From contig JAIELR010000173.1 in the NCBI GenBank assembly GCA_019752835.1, forward strand, positions 1 through 9,585: a stretch of DNA of 9,585 nucleotides. Direction: 5' to 3'. The DNA comes from Gammaproteobacteria bacterium. Lineage in GTDB: Bacteria > Pseudomonadota > Gammaproteobacteria > UBA1113. Position numbers and translations under genes: made by a program. Below, piece after piece: positions 1 through 6,074 of this stretch (its first letter is position 1; each line of letters starts with the position of its first letter). Under the pieces are notes generated by a model. It did no database searches, was not told the DNA's origin, and saw only the letters and a program-made list of their open reading frames with translations.

Positions 1-256
1 GATGCTCTTCTTGTGTTAGCTCAAAGACAGAATATCCACCCTCAAAATTGAGGCGTTTAACTAAGCCCGCTGTTTCAAATTGCGTCAAAACCCGATATAC
101 CGTTGCCAAACCCACATCTTCGCCCGAATCAAGTAAGTTGCGATAAACGTCCTCTGCACTGACATGCCGCAGCGGAGAGTGTTCTAGAATTTCTAAAATT
201 TTGAGGCGAGGTAAGGTGACTTTTAACCCAACTTTTTTTAAGTCGTTGTTGTCCAT
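1..256 (-). CDS. fur: Ferric uptake regulator Fur, N-terminal part (runs off the window)
   Basis: Iron-responsive cytosolic repressor that binds DNA as a dimer with Fe2+ as co-repressor. The first 85 residues are present; the C-terminal dimerisation and metal-binding half lies beyond base 1. Seen: the Fur winged-helix region, with GLKVTLPRLKILEIL (residues 10-24), VSAEDVYRNLL (32-42), the recognition-helix stretch GLATVYRVLTQFE (49-61), and the wing ending in NFEGGYSVFEL (70-80). The visible sequence stops at TQEEH, where the His-rich metal site of the family begins. The start at 256 is chosen because this frame carries the Fur sequence and has AGGAG upstream. An ATG two codons upstream (260) is in another frame and gives no Fur protein. 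It is divergent from bamE, and a large palindrome lies between them. Family assignment is very secure. Confidence 0.96.
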   Translation of the reverse strand, partial: MDNNDLKKVGLKVTLPRLKILEILEHSPLRHVSAEDVYRNLLDSGEDVGLATVYRVLTQFETAGLVKRLNFEGGYSVFELTQEEH

Positions 257-274
257 TCATGGCTCCTGTATAAT
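246..274 (+). promoter_or_regulatory. Candidate sigma-70 promoter for bamE-gmk
   Basis: TTGTTG (246-251), a 17-base spacer, then a consensus TATAAT (269-274). Transcription would start near 281, inside the left arm of the palindrome, so the bamE leader would begin with the hairpin. The -35 lies over the first codons of fur. Confidence 0.5.
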
Positions 275-333
275 ATACCCCTCGCAATTGAATCTGCAGC
301 GTTGTTGCTGCAAATCCAATTGTGAGGGGTATA
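274..333. repeat. 60-base near-perfect palindrome between fur and bamE
   Basis: Outer arms 274-290 and 317-333 pair over 17 positions; the only departure is G284/T323, which would be a G-U wobble in one RNA strand. The inner segment continues pairing (TGCAGC at 295-300 with GCTGCA at 307-312), leaving a small loop around 301-306. Transcripts from either promoter candidate would carry most of this stem in their leader. It could be a cruciform-forming operator, an RNA leader structure, or an inserted small palindromic repeat. I see no resemblance to the classical GATAAT-type Fur box. Confidence 0.8.
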
Positions 334-356
334 GACTTCTTTCGCAACTCGAACAA
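328..356 (-). promoter_or_regulatory. Candidate sigma-70 promoter for fur
   Basis: On the minus strand: TTGTTC (complement of 351-356), a 17-base spacer, then TATACC (complement of 328-333). Transcription would start near 321. Its -10 sits on the right end of the palindrome, mirroring the bamE promoter whose -10 sits on the left end. The two promoters would therefore point at each other across the palindrome. Confidence 0.35.
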
Positions 357-381
357 CATTATAATGGGAACTAATACCGTA

Positions 382-714
382 ATGCAAAAAAGACTCATTT
401 TCATCTTGCTTTTATTGAGCGCGGCCTTAACTGGCTGTATTAAGCCGTATACCCCTAGTGTGCAGCAAGGTAATATCATCACAGCCGAGAATGTTGCCAA
501 CTTGAAGTTGGGAATGAGCGAAGACGATGTGCAATATGCATTGGGTGAACCGGTCTTGCAGTCAACGTTTAATAACGATCAGTGGGATTATATTTATACT
601 TATCAGCCTAAGGATAATGGGCCGGTTGAAGAAAAACGAGTCAGCTTGTTTTTCAACAGCCAAAAAAATCTGGTTAAAATCGACGCGAATTTAACACCGC
701 AGCACATAAAATAA
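382..714 (+). CDS. bamE: Outer membrane assembly lipoprotein BamE (SmpA/OmlA family)
   Basis: Small lipoprotein of the BAM complex, which inserts beta-barrel proteins into the outer membrane. The 110-residue precursor has a basic start, a hydrophobic run (residues 5-15) and a lipobox LTGC, so Cys19 would be lipidated and the mature protein would have 92 residues. The SmpA/OmlA domain follows: LKLGMSEDDVQYALGEPV (41-58), then the conserved aromatic strand DQWDYIYTY (66-74) and strands around RVSLFFN (86-92) and LVKID (97-101). The start at 382 is preferred because it gives a normal-length signal peptide; ATG 364 (18 bases upstream, same frame) and a GTG at 322 are alternatives, and no start has a strong ribosome binding site. 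Divergent from fur and 18 bases ahead of gmk, so probably cotranscribed with it. Family call secure, exact start less so. Confidence 0.93.
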   Translation: MQKRLIFILLLLSAALTGCIKPYTPSVQQGNIITAENVANLKLGMSEDDVQYALGEPVLQSTFNNDQWDYIYTYQPKDNGPVEEKRVSLFFNSQKNLVKIDANLTPQHIK

Positions 715-732
715 TGGTTAAAGGTTGTTGCC

Positions 733-1359
733 ATGCTTGAACCTAAGGGTAATTTATATATCATATCGGCTCCCTCGGGAGGCGGAAAAACCAGCTTAGT
801 CGATGCCCTCGTTGCAACGACCCCGGATATTGTTGTGTCCATTTCGCATACCACGCGACCGATTCGCCCTGGCGAGCAAGAAGGGGTTAATTATTTTTTC
901 ACCGATCAGGCTCAGTTTCAGAGCATGATTGAGGCTCAAGCTTTTCTTGAATATGCCACTATTTTTGGCCATCATTACGGCACCTCCAAAAAATGGATTG
1001 AAGAACAATTAACCATAGGCAACGATATTATTCTCGAAATTGATTGGCAGGGCGCACGACAAGTGAAATGGATGATTCCCAGCAGCATTGGTATTTTTAT
1101 TTTGCCACCCAGTCTCCAGGCTCTCCAAACACGCCTAACTCGACGCGCTCAAGATAATCCCGATGTCATTGCTCACCGCATGGCACAAGCCAGCCTTGAA
1201 ATGTCACACTATCAAGAATATGAGTTTGTGATTATCAATGATGATTTTGATCGCGCTTTACTTGAATTAAAATCGATTATTGTGGCAGAAAGACTAAAAA
1301 TTAAGCAGCAATGCCTCCGTCATGTGGATTTGTTGAATGCGTTGATAGTGGAGGAGTAG
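733..1359 (+). CDS. gmk: Guanylate kinase
   Basis: Cytosolic enzyme that converts GMP plus ATP to GDP plus ADP, essential for GTP and dGTP supply. The 208-residue length is normal for the bacterial enzyme. Seen in order: P-loop SAPSGGGKTS (residues 12-21), the GMP-binding segment SHTTRPIRPGE (38-48) with GVNYFF (51-56), LEYATIFGHHYGTS (72-85) of the lid/GMP region, LEIDWQGARQV (101-111), the arginine-rich RLTRRAQDN (134-142), and YEFVIINDDFDRAL (163-176) near the end. AAAGG lies 8 bases before the ATG at 733. The P-loop has Gly-Gly-Gly-Lys-Thr where many homologues have Gly-Ala-Gly-Lys-Ser, a conservative change. The usual Gammaproteobacterial partners (rpoZ, spoT) do not follow; the next gene is the opposite-strand CaaX gene, so the accessory region begins immediately downstream. 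Confidence 0.97.
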   Translation: MLEPKGNLYIISAPSGGGKTSLVDALVATTPDIVVSISHTTRPIRPGEQEGVNYFFTDQAQFQSMIEAQAFLEYATIFGHHYGTSKKWIEEQLTIGNDIILEIDWQGARQVKWMIPSSIGIFILPPSLQALQTRLTRRAQDNPDVIAHRMAQASLEMSHYQEYEFVIINDDFDRALLELKSIIVAERLKIKQQCLRHVDLLNALIVEE

Positions 1360-1378
1360 GTTATCCCCCAGGGAAAAG

Positions 1379-1400
1379 CCGCCCAGAGCGCTCTGGGCGG
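1379..1400. terminator. 22-base perfect palindrome between convergent gmk and the CaaX gene
   Basis: CCGCCCAGAGC followed by its exact reverse complement. On the minus strand it is followed by GGCTTTTCC, a short T run, so it best fits a terminator for the minus-strand gene ending at 1428. On the plus strand, 20 bases after the gmk stop, no T run follows, so termination of gmk there would be weak. An RNA hairpin would need a 4-base loop within the palindrome. Confidence 0.6.
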
Positions 1401-1427
1401 ATGAGGGAATCAACTCGAAGCACGCAT

Positions 1428-1985
1428 TTACATGATATTACAACCAACCAATCCAAATCGATTTTCTGCCGATCGTTCCATCACAGCAATATTTTCAAAA
1501 ATATTAACCTTCGTCAATTCGCAATTCTTTCTCATATGATTAACCGCCTCGCCAGCGAGTTTCAGTACTTCTAATGCAGTACTATGAAAATAACTGGCGC
1601 AGGACTCTGGATTTAGGTATTGCTCCTTTCTCCATATAACCGAGATAGATTCTTGAGCGAGAGCTGCTTCACAGAGAAGGGCTGAAATATTATTGATAAA
1701 GGGCACAGGATTCCTGATGTCCTGCTCATTAATGGTCATATTAATTATTTCTATATAGGTCGTCGTCATACTCTGGGCTCGATCATAACTTAGTGGCCCG
1801 AGTTCTTTGCCTATTTTGTCCTTTATATAACCGAATATAACCTCAGCAACATTTCTCCTTAGAACATAAACAGGTTTGTTTGAGAACCAATTCGCAGGTC
1901 TTGGCACTGCCTCGTTCGTTGGGTCATCAATATATGGAACTCCATCCGGGTCTTTTCGTATAGAAGGGTTAAAAACTGTTCCCAT
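1428..1985 (-). CDS. Putative secreted effector with C-terminal CaaX prenylation box (CNIM)
   Basis: 185 residues, no family recognised. It ends in Gly-Cys-Asn-Ile-Met, with Cys182 fourth from the end: a CaaX box whose final Met favours farnesylation by a eukaryotic host transferase. Bacteria lack this enzyme, so the motif implies action on a host membrane (inference). No signal peptide or membrane span is seen. It is a paralogue of the gene at 2269-2880. Shared blocks are P-A-NW-F-S (30-35), LRRN (42-45), RAQSM (69-73), a Tyr followed by an Ile-Ile pair, INEQD (85-89), NPVPFI (92-97) and I-F-E-N near 162-165. The predicted fold is mainly helical, with a Cys-rich tail (Cys105, 129, 155, 182). 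The start is fixed by AAGGAGGT eight bases upstream. A PmrA-like operator, a -10 and a leader hairpin precede it, and a palindromic terminator follows. The CaaX box may be chance in one protein; its presence in both paralogues argues against that. Confidence 0.8.
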   Translation of the reverse strand: MGTVFNPSIRKDPDGVPYIDDPTNEAVPRPANWFSNKPVYVLRRNVAEVIFGYIKDKIGKELGPLSYDRAQSMTTTYIEIINMTINEQDIRNPVPFINNISALLCEAALAQESISVIWRKEQYLNPESCASYFHSTALEVLKLAGEAVNHMRKNCELTKVNIFENIAVMERSAENRFGLVGCNIM

Positions 1986-1994
1986 AATCTCCTA

Positions 1995-2001
1995 CCTCCT
2001 T
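1995..2001 (-). promoter_or_regulatory. Ribosome binding site AAGGAGG of the CNIM gene
   Basis: The minus strand reads AAGGAGGT, a near-perfect anti-16S match, eight bases before ATG 1985. It decides the start and is identical to the site before the paralogue at 2880. Other genes in the window have much weaker sites. Confidence 0.8.
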
Positions 2002-2020
2002 AGTTTAGTACCGTGAGTCA

Positions 2021-2060
2021 AATGAGGTATAGGTATAAACTTGAACAGCCACACCTCATT
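2021..2060 (-). ncRNA. Leader hairpin of the CNIM gene mRNA
   Basis: Arms 2021-2028 and 2053-2060 (AATGAGGT with ACCTCATT) form an 8-base-pair stem with a 24-base loop. The 5' arm begins 12 bases after the predicted -10, so it would lie almost at the start of the transcript. The paralogue has the same structure at the same distance, with a changed but still paired stem (2916-2950). It is a cis leader element, not an independent RNA. Confidence 0.5.
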
Positions 2061-2071
2061 CATAGATAAAA

Positions 2072-2124
2072 ATTCTATCCTAACAATGTAATTTGATCAA
2101 GGAGTATATTAACAAAATATTAAG
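2072..2124 (-). promoter_or_regulatory. PmrA-like direct-repeat operator and -10 for the CNIM gene
   Basis: On the minus strand CTTAAT (2119-2124) and GTTAAT (2108-2113) are direct half-sites five bases apart; as nine-mers they read CTTAATATT-TT-GTTAATATA. This matches the tandem cTTAATatT box described for Legionella PmrA and the YTTAAK-N5-YTTAAK rule of PmrA in enterics (established knowledge). A TAGAAT -10 (2072-2077) lies 30 bases downstream and there is no good -35, as expected for an activator-dependent promoter. The transcript would start near 2065, leaving a leader of about 80 bases. The operator and spacing recur before the paralogue. Confidence 0.68.
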
Positions 2125-2235
2125 TGCGACGAAATTGATTTTTTTTCGCGCATAAAAATGATAGGGGATTGTAAAATAAGAATAAATTGTTGATTGCGCT
2201 TAATGAGGGGGTGTTTTTTGCAGTGAAGGGAACAT

Positions 2236-2260
2236 AATGCCTCTCGAAAAGAGAGGCGTT
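2236..2260. terminator. Hairpin downstream of the CSIM gene
   Basis: GCCTCTC (2239-2245) pairs with GAGAGGC (2251-2257) around a GAAAA loop, extended by three more pairs, one of them a wobble. It lies nine bases past the stop at 2269. No T run follows on the minus strand, so it is a weak terminator or mRNA 3' stabiliser rather than a textbook site. Confidence 0.5.
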
Positions 2261-2268
2261 ATTTAAAA

Positions 2269-2880
2269 TTACATGATGGAGCAGCCACCCTCGCTTCTGT
2301 CTTCTGGTAGCTGTTTCAGGTTTACGTTTTCATCAGGAAGAGGAAGATCTTCAAAAACATCAATCCGCTCCATTTTATAACATGCTCTTGTAACATTGAT
2401 TAGTTCTGCAGCCTTCAGCAATTCTGTTTTCGCAAGGCTTTCGCGCTGAATCAAACTTAGCTGTGGTGCTGGTGATGATTTTGGGCGTATATATTGATGA
2501 TATTTTCCAAAGTCATAAGAGAGATTATTCTGTTGTGCTGCCTGTTCACGGATAATTTCTGAGAGTTTATCAATAATGGGTGTAGGACTCTCTTTATCTG
2601 CTTCATTGATTTCCACTTTAATTATGTCTTGGTAGGCTCGACTCATATTTTCTGCGCGTAACAAGCCGAGATCACCAATTTTACCTTCTCTCATTTCTAG
2701 ATAACGCAATAAAATCGTAGCAAGATTTCTTCTTAGAGCACAAAGAGGGCTAGTTGAGTCCCAATTCTCAGGTTTTTTTATTTTTTTAAGGGGTAGATTT
2801 CCTTTCACATGAAGAGTGTTACCCTCCATTATACTCTTTTGAGGAATGGACGCACTATAAAATCGTTGGCCTTTACCCAT
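2269..2880 (-). CDS. Putative secreted effector with C-terminal CaaX prenylation box (CSIM)
   Basis: 203 residues, no family recognised; paralogue of the CNIM gene. It ends in Gly-Gly-Cys-Ser-Ile-Met with Cys200 as acceptor. CSIM is the same CaaX box as in human prelamin A, a known farnesylation substrate (established knowledge). No signal peptide or membrane span is seen. Shared with the paralogue: P-E-NW-D-S (37-42), ALRRN (48-52), RAENM (75-79), INEAD (91-95), SPTPII (98-103) and DVFED (174-178). The region before the CaaX is acidic (LPEDRSEGG), without a polybasic patch. An in-frame ATG at 2949 exists, but the predicted transcript starts near 2955, and AAGGAGGT lies nine bases before ATG 2880, so 2880 is the start. 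Control region and leader resemble those of the paralogue. A host-membrane effector role is inferred. Confidence 0.82.
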   Translation of the reverse strand: MGKGQRFYSASIPQKSIMEGNTLHVKGNLPLKKIKKPENWDSTSPLCALRRNLATILLRYLEMREGKIGDLGLLRAENMSRAYQDIIKVEINEADKESPTPIIDKLSEIIREQAAQQNNLSYDFGKYHQYIRPKSSPAPQLSLIQRESLAKTELLKAAELINVTRACYKMERIDVFEDLPLPDENVNLKQLPEDRSEGGCSIM

Positions 2881-2889
2881 GGTTTCAAT

Positions 2890-2897
2890 ACCTCCTT
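2890..2897 (-). promoter_or_regulatory. Ribosome binding site AAGGAGGT of the CSIM gene
   Basis: The minus strand reads AAGGAGGT nine bases before ATG 2880. It selects this start over the upstream in-frame ATG at 2949 and is identical to the site of the CNIM paralogue. Confidence 0.8.
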
Positions 2898-2915
2898 CAA
2901 TTATTCGTGTAGTTA

Positions 2916-2950
2916 AATAAGACATGAAATTTGAGCATTTATATCTCATT
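2916..2950 (-). ncRNA. Leader hairpin of the CSIM gene mRNA
   Basis: On the minus strand AATGAGAT (2943-2950) pairs with GTCTTATT (2916-2923) with two G-U pairs and a 19-base loop. Compared with the CNIM leader, one stem pair changes from G-C to A-U and two become wobbles, so pairing is kept while sequence changes. The stem again starts 12 bases after the -10. Confidence 0.45.
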
Positions 2951-2961
2951 TGTGTATGTAA

Positions 2962-3014
2962 ATTGTATCATTGATATATATTTCGGTCAAGGAATATATT
3001 AACAAAATATTAAA
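2962..3014 (-). promoter_or_regulatory. PmrA-like direct-repeat operator and -10 for the CSIM gene
   Basis: On the minus strand TTTAAT (3009-3014) and GTTAAT (2998-3003) are direct half-sites five bases apart. They lie within a 27-base block (2987-3013) that matches 2097-2123 at all but one position. TACAAT (2962-2967) is the -10, again exactly 30 bases after the second half-site, with no -35. Conservation of the block and the spacing, while flanking bases differ, supports function. Confidence 0.68.
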
Positions 3015-3123
3015 TTGAATTTAAAGCAAAAAGAGTATGATAAATGACTAGAATAGTTGTTTAAAGACGTACAATTTATTATAAATCAATAAATCGCTGT
3101 TAAGCGCGAGAAATGATTAAGAC

Positions 3124-3162
3124 TAAAAAGCCCCCTAGTTAATAAGGGTGAAGGGGCTTTTA
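3124..3162. terminator. Rho-independent terminator of the 853-residue gene
   Basis: AAAAGCCCC (3126-3134) pairs with GGGGCTTTT (3153-3161). On the minus strand the stem is followed by CTTTTTAG, a proper T run, 12 bases after the stop codon at 3174. The plus strand also ends in GCTTTTA, so it may work in both directions. It separates this gene from the CaaX genes, which have their own promoters. Confidence 0.85.
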
Positions 3163-3173
3163 TATTGAATTAA

Positions 3174-5735
3174 TTAAAACTCAAATTTATTTGCTTCATC
3201 ATTGCCATTATCAACAATCGGCGCTATTGGTTTTGGTGCCACAGATTCTACTGCCGCAATTTTATGATTTCCCCATCCCTTATCGTTGGACAACACAGTT
3301 GCATGTGTCATTTTAAGTTGCTCATATTGAGCTTTTACATCATTAGGCGCTGTATTAGGCAGTTTCGCTAGAATATCCGTTTGAGCAAAAGGACATCGTG
3401 TGCTTTCAACAATGGGGATATACCCTTTCTCAATAGCCGTGGTAAACATTTTTACAGCCAAGTCTAATTGTTCTTTCTTTTGTTCTGTTGTCAGGTTAGG
3501 CGGATTAGGCAGCGTCACTTCCATCAAGGGCGCTTCAGTTGGCTGTACACCAGTAACCTCAAGCATTGCCTCGCGGATAACGAGCTTATCCAAATCATCC
3601 TTTTCTGCTGTGACGGCATTTGTTCTCGGATTATAAGTAAACGTACCTTGTTGAGTCGCGTCAGTAGTATTGTGTAAGTTAACTTGATACAGCGGAGACA
3701 TCGGATCTCCTCTGTAGATAGTTGTCACACTACAAGAGAGAGGGAGAAGGTTATTACGCTCATCCCTCCATGTATAGAGCTGTTGCACGCGGGTATCTAC
3801 CAGCTGTCGCTGCGCAGGACTTAGCACAGGGCTAAATCCTGCGCCACCTATAGGATTGGGTTGTGGAATAGGAGGCACTATTGGTACCAAAGGAATACCT
3901 ATTTTTTGGGTGATAGCGGTTAAAGCTCCATTGAAGTCTACATTCGGAAATAATTTTTCAAAATCAACTTTCTTGAGGCGAAGTTTTGTTTGGCCTGTGC
4001 TTCCAAGATCAATGCCAAATAAGCTCCTGTAGGCATTGGCCTCTGCTACGGATAAGCTCATCTCAATATATTTGTCGTCTTCTTTGCGGCCGCCTTTTGC
4101 GAAGTTAAGGCGTGTCTCGGCACTTGCGCCGGGAGCAAAATATTGGCTGGCAAGCCGCGCTTGAATAATAGGCTTAGCTAGATCGCTTGTCGTCGGATCA
4201 CGTTGGTTCATTTTAAGGGCGAGTAGGGCGCATTGCTCATTGCTCAGGAGGAGTGAGTTATTTGGGCCTTCATCTAACGTAAATCCGCAGCTAATCAATA
4301 TCGCCTGCTTGAATGTGTCTCGCGCAGCCTCGTTGTCAAAATTTAGTGTAAACCCAGTGTCTGCCTCATTTAGTGTGAGTCGGTCCGCTGTAAAGGGGGT
4401 TGTATCAACTAATGCTTGTAAATAGGGTTCTTGAATCCGTTGTTCAGTCAGACGGAGGCGATCGCAAAAAGTATTTAAATTGTTCAGTGTTGATTCGCTC
4501 ATATTCTTGAACATGATACGAGGATCGACATTTAGGTGCGTTAATTTATTGAACTCGCTGGGGCTGAGTAAGAGTCCAGTGTGCTTTATACCCGCATCGT
4601 CGCGAGTGTACGTTTGAGCAGAAATATTAAAATTGAGCATTAACGCGTTAGCAATGTTGGTTGTATTCTTTGTATGATAAAGTAGAGCAGCGTTAGCGCT
4701 AGCATCATCATCTTCATCTTCATAATACTGATTATCCAAAGAGTGGAGCGATATAAATATGGAATCATTACTTGCTAATAGCTCTGGTTCAATAACTCGT
4801 CCGTCAGCATCTTTGCCAATTTTCTCAAAAAGAAATTCTTCAGCACAGCGATTGTGAAGAGTCTGAGGACTAATCCCTGGAACGCCCAATTTGTCGTTAA
4901 TGATCTTCAAAGTGTCATCGTTAAAAAAGAGGCTGCCATCCCTGATTGTGAATTTTTTTGGATTAATGCCAAGCAAGGTCATACCGAATATGATAAGTCC
5001 CGGATCTTCATTATTATCTAGCTTCCAGCGAAACTCCCCCGGTACTTCACCATTTTCAATGTTTTTAACAACATTATCTGACGTCAACATATCTGTAAAA
5101 TCGTGATGCACTTTAGTTTCAGTCAAGGTTTTTAGGTGAGGAAGTGTTTTAACTAACTCAAGGTAATGCCTTAAATTAACCGTGATTGTGGCGGGTAGTT
5201 TTCCCTGTACGGGTGGCTCTCCCCGTTGTGCGGGTTGAAGTGTCAATCCATTTCTATTTAAGCCGAGTAACCCAATTGCGCTTTGAGCTCTTTGTTCATG
5301 AGGTAGGGTAATTGGTAGGGTAATTTGCATTGTACCCCTTTCTTTATCAAGTGTAACCCGGTCCAAGAGCTCTGCCGGTTCAAAGAGTTCATTTAGAAAG
5401 ATTTTATCTTGTTTTATCTTTCGCTCGATTAACTCGTCGAAATTTTTGGGTCCAGAATCAAATAGCCCATTTTTAGGACGGTTTTTTGTAGTGTCACGGA
5501 GAAAAGGAGTAATGTCGTCCTCAGCATTGAAAGTCAATACACGGTCTGCTAGTGGAGTAGCATCCTGTCTCTCGTCTATACTAGCCCAAATAGTTTGAAA
5601 ATCTCCCCGTCTACCAGGGTTGTCGTCCTGATTCCTAATTAAAATACCTGTGGGTGTATTATTCAGAAAACTAACCTCATAATCACCCTTTTTAAGAATC
5701 TGCGTTAAGCCAGAAAGTGGACTCAGTATAGGCAT
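3174..5735 (-). CDS. Large repeat-containing protein of unknown function, possible effector
   Basis: 853 residues; no family or catalytic motif recognised. No signal peptide, membrane span or coiled coil is evident, so it is a soluble protein. A degenerate module seems to recur: a strand of the form x-hydrophobic-x-L, a helix, a Gly-hydrophobic-Asn/Asp turn, a second strand, then an L-x-L segment leading into a short helix. Examples start near residues 135 (GTMQITL; LLGLN at 156), 234 (EFRWKL; LLGIN at 254), 325 (SIFISL; LMLNFN), 461 (GFTLNF; ISCGF), 556 (YIEMSL; LFGID) and 737 (LMEVTL; IEKGY). An acidic patch lies at 339-344 (EDEDDD) and a proline-rich linker at 614-640. The start at 5735 has GAGAGG eight bases upstream. 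A strong terminator follows. Effector status is inferred only from the neighbouring CaaX genes, strand and lack of a housekeeping signature; it has no PmrA-like box and ends in KFEF, not CaaX. Confidence 0.8.
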   Translation of the reverse strand: MPILSPLSGLTQILKKGDYEVSFLNNTPTGILIRNQDDNPGRRGDFQTIWASIDERQDATPLADRVLTFNAEDDITPFLRDTTKNRPKNGLFDSGPKNFDELIERKIKQDKIFLNELFEPAELLDRVTLDKERGTMQITLPITLPHEQRAQSAIGLLGLNRNGLTLQPAQRGEPPVQGKLPATITVNLRHYLELVKTLPHLKTLTETKVHHDFTDMLTSDNVVKNIENGEVPGEFRWKLDNNEDPGLIIFGMTLLGINPKKFTIRDGSLFFNDDTLKIINDKLGVPGISPQTLHNRCAEEFLFEKIGKDADGRVIEPELLASNDSIFISLHSLDNQYYEDEDDDASANAALLYHTKNTTNIANALMLNFNISAQTYTRDDAGIKHTGLLLSPSEFNKLTHLNVDPRIMFKNMSESTLNNLNTFCDRLRLTEQRIQEPYLQALVDTTPFTADRLTLNEADTGFTLNFDNEAARDTFKQAILISCGFTLDEGPNNSLLLSNEQCALLALKMNQRDPTTSDLAKPIIQARLASQYFAPGASAETRLNFAKGGRKEDDKYIEMSLSVAEANAYRSLFGIDLGSTGQTKLRLKKVDFEKLFPNVDFNGALTAITQKIGIPLVPIVPPIPQPNPIGGAGFSPVLSPAQRQLVDTRVQQLYTWRDERNNLLPLSCSVTTIYRGDPMSPLYQVNLHNTTDATQQGTFTYNPRTNAVTAEKDDLDKLVIREAMLEVTGVQPTEAPLMEVTLPNPPNLTTEQKKEQLDLAVKMFTTAIEKGYIPIVESTRCPFAQTDILAKLPNTAPNDVKAQYEQLKMTHATVLSNDKGWGNHKIAAVESVAPKPIAPIVDNGNDEANKFEF

Positions 5736-6074
5736 GGAACGAACCTCTCGTTGTTAATTACGCTATATGCACGTCATTTGTTACTTTTTCTTTCCATATT
5801 CTAGCTCAGTAACGAACAACACGCCTCAGGATTTGTTTTCTCTCCAATTCTGCCCAACAAGGATAGGCGATTTTGGAGTCAAACTCTAAGTACGTTTTGT
5901 GTAAATATAACACATTAATGGGTTAATTAATATTTTTTCTTCTTAAGTGTAGGATATTTCCCTCTTAAAGTATTTAATGCTTGACAAAAATAAAAAGCCA
6001 TTCCTTTGGTGTGATTTATTAATATATAAAATATGCAATAATTGATATTCAACAATGCGATTGGTATACTGCAC
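5736..6074. other. Divergent AT-rich spacer, 339 bases
   Basis: It lies between the 853-residue gene (-) and the Rpn gene (+). A perfect TTGACA is at 5981-5986 on the plus strand, but the bases 17 further on (CTTTGG) are not a -10. The AT-rich run TTAATATATAAAAT (6019-6032) could hold one only at too great a spacing. TGTGT and ACACA (5899-5915 area) flank seven bases as a weak inverted repeat. No convincing promoter for either gene and no small gene is seen. Confidence 0.5.

Noticed and set aside
129..500. Minus-strand ORF spanning the fur-bamE spacer
   Set aside because: It overlaps fur and bamE in other frames, runs through the palindrome, and its composition is not protein-like.
2881..2949. 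Longer start (ATG 2949) for the CSIM protein, adding 23 residues
   Set aside because: These codons lie in the predicted leader hairpin, six bases from the expected transcript start, with no ribosome binding site, whereas ATG 2880 has AAGGAGGT as in the paralogue.
3400..5106. Several plus-strand ORFs of 60-80 codons within the 853-residue gene
   Set aside because: They are antisense shadows of the long gene, with Ser/Leu/Phe-rich content and no ribosome binding sites.
5905..5950. PmrA-like box in front of the 853-residue gene (ATTAAT repeated on the minus strand)
   Set aside because: The two ATTAAT copies are 12 bases apart instead of 11 and lack the flanking pattern and a -10 at the right distance; probably an AT-rich coincidence.
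5961..5986. PmrA-like half-sites and TTGACA in front of the Rpn gene
   Set aside because: CTTAAA and TTTAAT are only nine bases apart, and the perfect TTGACA has no -10 at 16-18 bases.
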